Assembly (NCBI GenBank): GCA_959608885.1
Contig: CAUHSG010000009.1
Location: 11,164-75,163 of the forward strand
Length of the DNA: 64,000 bases
Direction of reading: 5' to 3'
Origin: an uncultured Coriobacteriia bacterium
GTDB taxonomy: Bacteria > Actinomycetota > Coriobacteriia > Coriobacteriales > QAMH01
Part shown: piece after piece, positions 37,872-45,528 of the stretch
Layout: each line of letters opens with the position of its first letter
Position numbering within the stretch: the first letter of the stretch is position 1
Notes under the pieces: model-generated
What the model saw: the letters and a program-made list of their open reading frames with translations, nothing else
Database searches by the model: none
What the model was told of the DNA's origin: nothing
Position numbers and translations under genes: made by a program

Positions 37872-38342
37872 ATGAAGAACGCACACGCGGGAGCAATCAA
37901 GGGCATGAGCATTGCCGTCATCGTCCTGGCTGCTCTGGGCATTATCGGAGCCATACTCATCATGGTGTTTTCCGGTGTCTTGGGCGCCGTGGTGCTCGAT
38001 GGCGGCTATGGGCTCATGAACGACCTGACATATGAATACGGCGCTCTGGATGGCTCGTACTACGACTACTTCGATCCCGAGGACGCGCTCTTCTTCAGCA
38101 TCCTCATGATGCTCATAGGCGGCGGTCTGTCGATCTGGGTGCTCATCTGCTGCGTCGTGACGCTTATCGCGGGCATTTTCGGCGTGCTGCATGCGGCCAA
38201 TCCGTCCAAGCTCGGCTTTGTGATGGGTTGGGCAATTGCCGGCGCCATTCTGAGCTTCCTCGGCGGCAGCATCGTGACCGTCGTGCTGCTCATCATCATC
38301 GCCGTCTTCGCCAACGCTGACAGACGTGCGTTAGGAGCATAG
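37872..38342 (+). CDS. Small four-helix membrane protein of unknown function
   Basis: 156 residues. A short basic N-terminus, then four predicted helices (about 12-45, 75-100, 105-125, 130-150). The first loop is acidic and aromatic (YEYGALDGSYYDYFDPED) and probably extracytoplasmic. AAGGGAGC lies upstream. The architecture resembles DUF4064-like membrane proteins, without a firm match. A conserved-loop hairpin follows the gene. Confidence 0.7.
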   Translation: MKNAHAGAIKGMSIAVIVLAALGIIGAILIMVFSGVLGAVVLDGGYGLMNDLTYEYGALDGSYYDYFDPEDALFFSILMMLIGGGLSIWVLICCVVTLIAGIFGVLHAANPSKLGFVMGWAIAGAILSFLGGSIVTVVLLIIIAVFANADRRALGA

Positions 38343-38357
38343 ACTTTATGGGATGTA

Positions 38358-38408
38358 GGGGACGCGCGCCGGGGTTCCGAGACCCAGTCACCCCGGCCGC
38401 GTGCCCCC
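38358..38408 (+). repeat. Large hairpin with conserved 14-nt loop
   Basis: 38358-38375 pairs with 38390-38408 with one bulge, one wobble and one mismatch. The loop TCCGAGACCCAGTC (38376-38389) matches 11 of 14 positions of the loop at 30.6 and 33.5 kb. No strong T-run follows. Confidence 0.8.
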
Positions 38409-38451
38409 TGTCTCCTTGAATTTCTCTGATCATAGAAACGCAATCATGCAG

Positions 38452-38475
38452 AAAGGCGCAGACCGCGCCTTTTCT
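38452..38475 (+). terminator. Rho-independent terminator before the serine dehydratase gene
   Basis: AAAGGCGC-AGACC-GCGCCTTT followed by TCTT. It ends 15 bp before the next start codon, so it ends the upstream transcript or attenuates the next gene. Confidence 0.75.
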
Positions 38476-38489
38476 TCTATCCGGAAGAA

Positions 38490-39584
38490 ATGACGATGCA
38501 ATGCCGCAAGGAAGCCCAGGATGACAGCGGCTTTTCGAGGGCGTGGAGTGTGAATGCGCATCGTGCGCTCGAAAGCGACAGGTCCCATGAGGAATTTGCG
38601 CCGCTTACGCCGGAACAAGAGGAGATAGCCGGAATTACGCCTTCGGGCTTTGGCGTCGACATGGACGAGGATGAGGCCTCGGCTCTGCTTACGCATCTCG
38701 ACTTCGCGAACGGAGAGGAGCTACTCGCATATTGCGAAGAGGAGGGACTTGCCATCTCCGATGCCATCTGCAGACGCGAACGGTGCCTGCTGGTTCTGCA
38801 GGGCATTGCCGTGGATGATACGCATCGATACGTGGATGACGTCATCTCCGTCATGCGCGCGAGTGTGAAGTCGGCTGTGGACGAACCGCAGGCATCGATG
38901 GGCGGCCTCATTGGCGGAGAGGCGCGACGTCTCTCCGCGCTTGACTCTACAGGTACCATTTGTGATTCGCTCACCCTGCGTGCCATCACGTACGCCATGG
39001 CCGTACTCGAGACGAATGCGTCGATGGGACGTATCGTCGCGGCGCCCACGGCGGGTTCTGCCGGCGTGCTGCCTGGCGTGCTACTCGCGTTTGCCGACGA
39101 GCGTGGGTTCACGAACGCGCAGCTCAACCGTGCCGTCGCCAACGCTGCGGCCATCGGGATGCTCGTGGCACGAGCCTCGACGGTATCGGGTGCAGAGGGT
39201 GGCTGTCAGGCTGAGGTCGGGACGGCCAGCGCAATGGCCGCCAGCGCCGCTGTCGAGCTTGCGGGCGGAAGTCCCGCGCAATGCCTGGATGCTGCCGCCA
39301 TCGCGCTTTCCGGTCTGATGGGGCTCGTGTGTGATCCGATCGGCGGGCTCGTGGAGGCACCGTGTCAGAAGCGCAATGCCACCGGAGCCGTCAACGCGCT
39401 TGTCGCGGCGCAGCTCGCGCTCGCGGGTATCAAATCGACGGTCAACTTTGACGAGACGGTGTGGGCCATGGACACGGTCGGCCGATCGCTTCCCTTTGAG
39501 TTGCGAGAAAGTGCCCTCGGCGGTCTTGCCGCGACGCCGACAGCTCGTGTGCTCTGCGCGAAGTGCCCTGGCCGCGATGGGTAA
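38490..39584 (+). CDS. sdaA: Iron-sulfur L-serine ammonia-lyase, alpha subunit
   Basis: 364 residues; deaminates L-serine to pyruvate and ammonia with a 4Fe-4S cluster. Motifs: PTAGSAGVLPGVL, SGAEGGCQAEVGTA, GLVCDPIGGLVEAPCQKRNA. The three Cys (GGC, LVC, APC) match the cluster ligands. The body from FANGEELLAYCEEEGLAIS onward equals a normal alpha subunit; the first 70 residues are extra, so the start is uncertain. No beta (ACT-containing) subunit gene is adjacent. A terminator-like hairpin lies just upstream. Confidence 0.9.
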   Translation: MTMQCRKEAQDDSGFSRAWSVNAHRALESDRSHEEFAPLTPEQEEIAGITPSGFGVDMDEDEASALLTHLDFANGEELLAYCEEEGLAISDAICRRERCLLVLQGIAVDDTHRYVDDVISVMRASVKSAVDEPQASMGGLIGGEARRLSALDSTGTICDSLTLRAITYAMAVLETNASMGRIVAAPTAGSAGVLPGVLLAFADERGFTNAQLNRAVANAAAIGMLVARASTVSGAEGGCQAEVGTASAMAASAAVELAGGSPAQCLDAAAIALSGLMGLVCDPIGGLVEAPCQKRNATGAVNALVAAQLALAGIKSTVNFDETVWAMDTVGRSLPFELRESALGGLAATPTARVLCAKCPGRDG

Positions 39585-39592
39585 AAGAAAGA

Positions 39593-39618
39593 GGCAAAAC
39601 GCAAAGTTGTGTTTTGCC
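39593..39618. terminator. Hairpin between convergent genes
   Basis: GGCAAAAC (39593-39600) and GTTTTGCC (39611-39618). Read on the minus strand it is followed by TCTTTCTTTT, so it may end the TetR transcript. Confidence 0.5.
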
Positions 39619-39712
39619 AGATAGGAAATATATTGCGTATTATATATTCGCATGTAAATAGACTGACTTGATACATGTAAATTGTTGATAAGCAACTTAT
39701 TGCATTTAAAAT

Positions 39713-41050
39713 CTAGAACAAAAAATCGAAGCTTAGCTGAGACTCTTCGTCCGACTCGTCAGGCTCATCGTCAGCTGGCTCGACGGAAGCCGCCTGTTCA
39801 TCGATCGCGTCAGTCGCGGGTCCATCGTTGAGTTCAGATACTTCGGCGTGGGCGGTTTCGAATCCTGCCACGTTTTCTGTAATCTCCTCAAGAATGTCCT
39901 CAGCGGCATCGGCATAGGCCTCGGCGTTCGAGACGCTTGCGACTTCCCACGGGGGGAGGGTTTCTGATTCATGAGTATCTACAGGCTCCTGTCTTGAATT
40001 GACGGCTGCTTGGCTTTCCGGTCTTGCTTCAGACGCAAGAACATCATCGACGCCCTGCGTTGATGCGTTATCCTTTTCAGGTTGCGATTCATCGACAGGT
40101 TCCTGTTCTGATATTCCCTCATGATTGTGCTCCGTTTCCTGCTGCTGTTGTATTTCTTGTTCTGGTACCTGTTTAGATATTGACTCAGAGGTGTATATTT
40201 CCCCGGAAACTTCCTCCGAGTGCATCTCCTCTTCGATCATCCGCTCAACAAGTGATTCCGCCGATAGCTTCTCTGCAGGTTCCTGCTCTTGTTGGGGCAA
40301 GATAGCTTCCTCTATAAGTTCCTCTTTGGCAGAATCATCTAATGGTTCCTGTATGTTTTCTTGCGCACTCGAAATCTCCTCGACGATCTCTTCGCTCGTA
40401 TCGACTTTTTCGACCGTTCTCTCGATGGTGACTCGCTCCTCGACCATCTCCATATGAGAGCTTTGCAGCCACTCGCCATGCGAGGGGGCGTTTGGATCGA
40501 GCTCGCTACGCAACATCGAGACGCTCGACGCAAGTAATTCCGACCCATCAATCGTCGCCTCGAACGTTCCGAGGTTCTCCGAGTGCCCTGATGCCAGGAG
40601 GGCAGTCAGGCCACCGAACATGAAGTCGATGGAGGAACGTAGGCCTTGCGGAAGGGTCTCCGGGTCGAGCTCGAATGCGGCGAGCCATTCGCCGACGACC
40701 ATCTGCTTGGCACCCTCGAGGAGACGCTGGTTACCGTTCTCGCTTGCCAGGGCACGCAGGTGATCGAAACCCGCATCCGCCTGTTTTGCAGCGTCGGCGT
40801 CATCTGCGGGGGCATCGCCCAAGAGTGCGAGTGCGAGTGCCGCGAACTTCGCGTGCTCGATGCTGGCTTGGGCAAGGTCCCACATGCTCTCGTAGTGGTA
40901 GTAATAGGAGTTACGGTTGACCTTTGCCCGGGTTACGATGTCGCGCACGGTAATCTCGCTAAAGGGCATCTCTTTCAGACAATCCCAGAAGGCCATCTCC
41001 ATGCGTTCGGTCGCGCTCGGCCCTGCTGCGTTTTTCGGCGGTCTTGCCAC
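39713..41050 (-). CDS. TetR-family regulator with long acidic C-terminal tail
   Basis: 445 residues, GTG start after GGAGCAAAC. Residues about 12-60 form the TetR DNA-binding domain (FSEITVRDIVTRAKVNRNSYYYHY), followed by a helical ligand domain to about 195. Usual family length is about 200; here some 250 further residues are Glu/Ser/Gln-rich, without predicted fold. The very end, ESQLSFDFLF, resembles a beta-clamp-binding QLxLxL-type motif, which may be chance. Two TAGATAnnnTGTCTA sites at 15 and 63 bp upstream suggest autoregulation. The ECF operon ends 120 bp beyond these sites, on the same strand. Confidence 0.85.
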   Translation of the reverse strand: MARPPKNAAGPSATERMEMAFWDCLKEMPFSEITVRDIVTRAKVNRNSYYYHYESMWDLAQASIEHAKFAALALALLGDAPADDADAAKQADAGFDHLRALASENGNQRLLEGAKQMVVGEWLAAFELDPETLPQGLRSSIDFMFGGLTALLASGHSENLGTFEATIDGSELLASSVSMLRSELDPNAPSHGEWLQSSHMEMVEERVTIERTVEKVDTSEEIVEEISSAQENIQEPLDDSAKEELIEEAILPQQEQEPAEKLSAESLVERMIEEEMHSEEVSGEIYTSESISKQVPEQEIQQQQETEHNHEGISEQEPVDESQPEKDNASTQGVDDVLASEARPESQAAVNSRQEPVDTHESETLPPWEVASVSNAEAYADAAEDILEEITENVAGFETAHAEVSELNDGPATDAIDEQAASVEPADDEPDESDEESQLSFDFLF

Positions 41051-41064
41051 GTTTGCTCCTATAC

Positions 41065-41079
41065 TAGATATTGTGTCTA
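41065..41079. promoter_or_regulatory. TetR operator candidate, site 1
   Basis: TAGATATTGTGTCTA, with TAGA and TCTA half-sites across seven bases, 15 bp before the GTG start. Confidence 0.55.
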
Positions 41080-41112
41080 TTACATTTAGGATTGGATTAT
41101 CTTGTATTTAAC

Positions 41113-41127
41113 TAGATAAGCTGTCTA
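41113..41127. promoter_or_regulatory. TetR operator candidate, site 2
   Basis: TAGATAAGCTGTCTA, 48 bp from site 1. Half-site-like TTAGACTATCTG follows near 41143. Confidence 0.55.
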
Positions 41128-41213
41128 ACATAATATCACGAATTAGACTATCTGCCCATAAAAATGAACTTTTTACTAGAAATGCGCTAGGTGAATTGCC
41201 GCTGTCAGCACGT

Positions 41214-41948
41214 TTACTTGCGCCGTATGCGGGCGATCTTGCCAAGCAGCGGGTTTGCCACGAGCAGGAGCGTGACGAAGGTGGCCACGGCCTGCATGCA
41301 GTTCATCGGGAACCCCGCCAGATAAACGGCGACGATCGTCTCTGGCGTGATGCGCGATATCATGAAGAAGAGCGAGCTCGTGTCGAGCACGGGGCCGGCC
41401 ACGAGCACGATGAAGACGGCACCAAGCGCACTCAGGGCCAGGAGCGCGGGGGTGCTGAGCTTTTCGCGAGCGATGATACCGCGCTGGGCAAGCGCTCCGA
41501 AGACGAGGCCGCAGAGCCCGAAGGCGAGCATTTGCCAGGGTGTCCATGGACCCTGCCCGAAGATGAAGTTGCTCGTCAATGCCGCGAGAGAGCCGGCGAG
41601 GAAGCCCGATGAGGGCCCGAGGGCGATGCCCGTGATCATGACGATTGCCGCCAATGGCTTGAAACCCGGAAGCCAGACGAACGCGGCGCGTGCCGCCACC
41701 GCGAGCGCGCACATGACCGCGAGCATGACGATCTCGCGTGTCGAGGGACGGCGGCTCTCGAAGACGACGAAGAAGGGTGCTATTGCGCAAAGCACGACGA
41801 TGACGCTTGCGACCACATAGGCCTTGCCGCCGAGAAACGCGCTGATGATGACGCTCGCGACGGCGCAGGCAAGCGCGATGCTCCACGCGAGCACGATGCG
41901 CATACGTGAACTTGGCCGGCCGCGCTGTTCTTCGTCTAGCTCAGACAC
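41214..41948 (-). CDS. ECF transporter S component, probably for cobalamin
   Basis: 244 residues, about six helices. The pattern REIVMLAVMCALAVAARAAF, GFKPLAAIVMITGIALGPSSG and FIFGQGPWTPWQMLAFGLCG fits S components of the CbrT-like group. It is the last gene of an operon under a cobalamin riboswitch and overlaps the ATPase gene by 13 bp, so the substrate is most likely vitamin B12 or a corrinoid precursor. That is inferred from context, not from the sequence of the pocket. Confidence 0.82.
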   Translation of the reverse strand: MSELDEEQRGRPSSRMRIVLAWSIALACAVASVIISAFLGGKAYVVASVIVVLCAIAPFFVVFESRRPSTREIVMLAVMCALAVAARAAFVWLPGFKPLAAIVMITGIALGPSSGFLAGSLAALTSNFIFGQGPWTPWQMLAFGLCGLVFGALAQRGIIAREKLSTPALLALSALGAVFIVLVAGPVLDTSSLFFMISRITPETIVAVYLAGFPMNCMQAVATFVTLLLVANPLLGKIARIRRK

Positions 41949-43606
41949 AGCTCGATCACGTCCTCATCGGTGATGGCGCCGGCAAACACCGCGCGGCTCA
42001 TGCGATTGGCCGCCGTCGTGTAAAAGCCGCTGTCCGAGAAGAAGCGGCGTGGGCTTGCCGTGGTCACGATGCGTCCGTCGAAAAGTAGCGCGACGAGGTC
42101 GGCGTGGCGCGCGCAGAACTCCACGTCATGCGAGACCATGACGACGGTGACGCCGTGTTCGACCAGGTGGCGCAACAGCGTGGCAAGCTGCTGTTTGAAG
42201 AAGGCATCGATGCCCTTGGTGGGTTCGTCGAGCAGGAGCAGGCGCGGTTCGGTGAGCAGCACCTTGGCGAGCGCGACGCGTTGTTGTTCGCCGCCCGAGA
42301 TGTCGAGCGGATGCGCGTCGAGCAGCGCCTCGATGCCGCAATCACGTGCCGTGTGCATGAGACGCTTCTCGCGCTCGGCCGCATCCGGGCCCATGCCCTC
42401 GAGCATCTCGGCGAGCTCATCGCGCACGCTGTCCTTCGAGAAAAGGTTAGCGGGGTCTTGTGGCAGCATGGTGACGCCGCCGCGGAACAGCTCGGTGTCA
42501 CGCCAGCTCCTTATGTCGCGATCGAGCACGCGCAGCTTGCCGCGATACGCTCGCTGCACGCCGCAGAGGCATTTGAGCAGCGTCGACTTGCCGCTGCCAT
42601 TGCCGCCGACAATCGCGAACAACGAGCCGCTCGGCACGGTCATGTCCAGTTCGCGCAGCACGTCGGGTGTGTCGTGCTCGTAGCGAACCCACAGGTCGCG
42701 TATCTCGACGGCAGGCTTGCGCGCATCCCATCCACGTTCCTCATCGGCAATCGCCACGCGTGTGGGCGGTTCGGCGAGCACGCGTTCGACGAGCCAGGTA
42801 CGCCCCTCGCGTACCGTAAGCGGACATGGCCCCTTCGCCCCCTTCACTCCGTAGAACACGCGGACGGGCGAGGGCAGCGCATGTGTCATCGCGTCGTCCG
42901 TCGCGTACAGCGCGCGTGCCACCTCGCGCGGCGTGCCATGCGCCGTCACACGCCCGCCGTCGAGGACGAGTGCGCGGTCGGCGTGCGCAAAGACGCTCTC
43001 GAGGCGATGTTCGGTGATGATGACGGTCGTGCCGAGCTCGAGGTTGATCTGGCGCACCGTGTTGAGGAAGTCGGCGGTGGCAATGGGGTCGAGCTGGCTC
43101 GTCGGCTCGTCGAGGACGAGCACGTCGGGCTGCATCGCCATGATGCTCGCGAGGTTGAGGAGCTGCCGCTGACCGCCGGAAAGCTCGTTGACCTCGCGAT
43201 GAAACCAGTCCTCAATACCGAAGTAGCTCGCCATCTCGGCGACGCGTAAACGCAGCACGCGCTCATCGCATCCGATGCTCTCGAGCCCGAAGGCAAGCTC
43301 GTGCCATACCTTGTCGGTGACGATTTGCGTGTCCGGGTCCTGCATGACGAAGCCGATGCGGCGCGCTTGCGTGGCAAGCGGTACCTCGTCGAGCGGGGTG
43401 CCGTCGAGCAGGATCACACCCGAGCGTTTTCCGCCGGGAGTGAGGATGGTCTTGAGCTGGCGCAGCAACGTCGTCTTTCCGCAGCCGCTCCTTCCGCAGA
43501 CGCAGAGGTACTCGCCGCGCTCGACCTCGACGTTTATCTCCTCAAGCGCGTGCGTGGGGGCATTGGGGTAGGCAAAGCTCAGATTCTCGAGAGCGAGCAG
43601 CGCCAT
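41936..43606 (-). CDS. ECF transporter fused double ATPase (EcfA-EcfA')
   Basis: 556 residues containing both ATPase halves in one chain. First half: Walker A GRSGCGKTT, Q-loop FVMQDPDTQIVTD, signature LSGGQRQLL, Walker B VLVLDEPTSQLD. Second half: GGNGSGKST, LPQDPANLFSKD, ISGGEQQRVAL, LLLLDEPTKGID. The DPDTQ motif is typical of ECF ATPases. It energises uptake with EcfT and the S component. It overlaps ecfT by 28 bp and the S gene by 13 bp. Confidence 0.92.
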   Translation of the reverse strand: MALLALENLSFAYPNAPTHALEEINVEVERGEYLCVCGRSGCGKTTLLRQLKTILTPGGKRSGVILLDGTPLDEVPLATQARRIGFVMQDPDTQIVTDKVWHELAFGLESIGCDERVLRLRVAEMASYFGIEDWFHREVNELSGGQRQLLNLASIMAMQPDVLVLDEPTSQLDPIATADFLNTVRQINLELGTTVIITEHRLESVFAHADRALVLDGGRVTAHGTPREVARALYATDDAMTHALPSPVRVFYGVKGAKGPCPLTVREGRTWLVERVLAEPPTRVAIADEERGWDARKPAVEIRDLWVRYEHDTPDVLRELDMTVPSGSLFAIVGGNGSGKSTLLKCLCGVQRAYRGKLRVLDRDIRSWRDTELFRGGVTMLPQDPANLFSKDSVRDELAEMLEGMGPDAAEREKRLMHTARDCGIEALLDAHPLDISGGEQQRVALAKVLLTEPRLLLLDEPTKGIDAFFKQQLATLLRHLVEHGVTVVMVSHDVEFCARHADLVALLFDGRIVTTASPRRFFSDSGFYTTAANRMSRAVFAGAITDEDVIELCLS

Positions 43607-44475
43607 GCGATTGCCTCCTTCGCGTCGGTGAGGGAGGGGAGAAGGACGAGGATGGCGAAGGCGATGAGCGCGGCGATGCCGAGGAACGAAAGCGGCGGAA
43701 CGTCGATGACGGGGATGTAGGAGACGCCGAGCGCGCCCGTTGCGAGCGTCGTGCAGATGATGGCGATGCAGGCGAGCATGATGACGAAAAGCATGGCATC
43801 GCGCGCCGTGAAACGGTAGTGCGCGTAACGCGAGGGTGTGCCGTCGTTCGTGCCATAGCCGCGCGAGCGCATCGAATCGGCCGTGGTCACCGAACCCTCG
43901 AGCGCCCAGGTCGTGAGCGCCGAGAGCAGCGAGGCCCCGTCACCCGCACGCTGGCGCAAGCTGCCGCTCGTCGTCGAGAGACCGGCGCAGCGTCGCGCCG
44001 TCGAGATCTGGCGGGCCTTGCGCGCATAGCTCGGCACGAGGCGCAGCGTCATCGTCAGCACGAGCGTGAGCGCCGGGGCCCGCGTGCCGAAGAGGTAGCT
44101 GAACTTGTCGCTGCTCATCACGCGCGCGTAGCAGGCGAACCACAGCATGACGCTCGCGAATATGCAGGCCGTCGACGCTCCGTAGGCGAGCGCCTCGAGC
44201 GTGAAGGGACGGTCATCCAGCCAGGTGAAGAGCACAGTGCTGCCCAGGGTATTGAAGAGCGGGTTGATTGCGGCGAGCATGACGAAGGCGAGCGCCATTC
44301 CTGTGAGCAGGCGCCATGCGTCGCGTCCGCGCACGCATATATAGTAGAGTGCCGCGCCGATGAGTCCGATGGCCTGCAGGATCGGTTGCTGCACGAGCAC
44401 GCACAGCACGATGACGCCCACGAAGAAGGTGAGCGTCACCGCGGGGTGGTGCGTGGAGAAGGCATCGGGGCGCAT
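43579..44475 (-). CDS. ecfT: ECF transporter transmembrane component EcfT
   Basis: 298 residues. Hydrophobic N-terminal helices (HHPAVTLTFFVGVIVLCVL onward), then the cytoplasmic coupling helices with the paired motifs ARRCAGL and SMRSRGYG, which dock on the two ATPase halves. Long relative to the usual 260-270 residues. It starts 10 bp after the lipoprotein gene and overlaps the ATPase gene. Confidence 0.9.
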   Translation of the reverse strand: MRPDAFSTHHPAVTLTFFVGVIVLCVLVQQPILQAIGLIGAALYYICVRGRDAWRLLTGMALAFVMLAAINPLFNTLGSTVLFTWLDDRPFTLEALAYGASTACIFASVMLWFACYARVMSSDKFSYLFGTRAPALTLVLTMTLRLVPSYARKARQISTARRCAGLSTTSGSLRQRAGDGASLLSALTTWALEGSVTTADSMRSRGYGTNDGTPSRYAHYRFTARDAMLFVIMLACIAIICTTLATGALGVSYIPVIDVPPLSFLGIAALIAFAILVLLPSLTDAKEAIAWRCSLSRI

Positions 44476-44484
44476 ACGCGTGCG

Positions 44485-44916
44485 CTACATCGTGATGTAG
44501 GAGAACTCCACCGTGTCGCCGTCTGCGACCGAGCAGACATCGACGGCTTCCATGACTTGCTCGCCGTTGACGGTGTAGACCCAGCCGGAGCTGCCCTCGG
44601 CCGCAAGGCCGTTGATGGCGGAGATGTAGGTGCCGTACTGGCTATCCTCGGTCGTGACCTCGGCGTCCGTTGCCTCGAGCACGTCGAGCGCGGTGGCATC
44701 GGCGGCGGGAATCTGGGCGGTATAACTCGTCGTTTGACCGTTGGCATCTGTAATCGTCACCGTGGAGTCGATGGTTTCGATGCTTGACGACGACGGTGTG
44801 CTCGACCCGCAACCGACGAGCGAGAGCGCAAAGAGCAGCATGAGAGCGACGATGCCGGCATACAGTTTCTTTGTTGCTGCGTTGACGTGGGCAATGTGCC
44901 CGGTTTTCACGACCAT
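44485..44916 (-). CDS. DUF4430-type lipoprotein, probable corrinoid binder
   Basis: 143 residues from ATG 44916, chosen for AAAGAGG upstream. Lipobox LVGC (about 29-32) then a Ser/Thr linker and a compact domain with TALDVLEATDAE, YGTYISAINGLAAEGSSG, WVYTVNGEQVMEA and DGDTVEFSYITM. This is the DUF4430 pattern, which is related to the C-terminal domain of transcobalamin/intrinsic factor. First gene behind the cobalamin riboswitch, so a surface corrinoid-capturing role is likely. Confidence 0.85.
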   Translation of the reverse strand: MVVKTGHIAHVNAATKKLYAGIVALMLLFALSLVGCGSSTPSSSSIETIDSTVTITDANGQTTSYTAQIPAADATALDVLEATDAEVTTEDSQYGTYISAINGLAAEGSSGWVYTVNGEQVMEAVDVCSVADGDTVEFSYITM

Positions 44917-44934
44917 GACAAACCTCTTTCTTCC

Positions 44935-45076
44935 AGGGCTCCGGTCATGGGCTCGGTACTCCGACTTCGGCCGACGCATCGGCGCTTTACGGTTACTGGT
45001 ATAGCGCGGGATTCGCACCCGCATTCCCCGAGACTTCTAGGAAGCACCGCCCATCGGGGGCGGTCCGCAGAGCCAT
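44935..45076 (-). promoter_or_regulatory. Cobalamin riboswitch
   Basis: On the minus strand GGCTC (from 45074) pairs with GAGCC near 44938 as P1. Core pieces in order: GGGAATGCGGGTGCGAATCC, CAGTAACCGTAA and the B12-box-like AAGTCGGAGTACCGAGCCC. Some conserved positions differ (GCTATACCAGTAAC where GGTCCCGCCACTGTAA is usual). It ends about 20 nt before the lipoprotein start codon, which favours control of translation. Confidence 0.85.
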
Positions 45077-45528
45077 TTGGGATGTATTGTACCCGCCCGC
45101 GTGCCGACGTGCCCGTGCAGATTGCATATTCATGCGTTGAGGTGACTTTCATTCCCCCATTCTGGTGCTGTGCCACGTTACGCATGTTTTGGCACATCAT
45201 GCGTGCCACAGCGTGCTGAATTTGGCGGATTTGCCAAGTTTTCCACGTTCTGGCGCTTCGCGTGTGCCATATCGCGCAAAACGTGTCATGCCGGTATCAA
45301 TAATCAGCCATAACGCGCGTAGTTCGGCTGGGATAATGCCCCTGCTCTCCTCTGCGTGCTGCTCCTTTCGCACCACGGCTTTCAAATCACGCAAATCCCC
45401 GTTCAGTTGCATGCGTGCAACTGATAATTGCGCGAAGTTCCAACCAGAATCGCTGGCGCAACTAGCCATCCTCCCGTAACTTTTCCCAACGGGCATGGCT
45501 TATCATGCTCGCAGGAGAAAGGACACGC
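45077..45528. other. Spacer between divergent transcription units
   Basis: Contains several TGGCAC/GTGCCA pieces (45168-45290) that can pair with each other. A 99-codon minus-strand frame has no recognisable features. It should hold the promoters of the riboswitch transcript and of the XRE gene. Confidence 0.45.

Noticed and set aside
45197..45496. 99-codon minus-strand frame before the XRE gene
   Set aside because: Overlaps the promoter region of the XRE gene and shows no motif or start signal.
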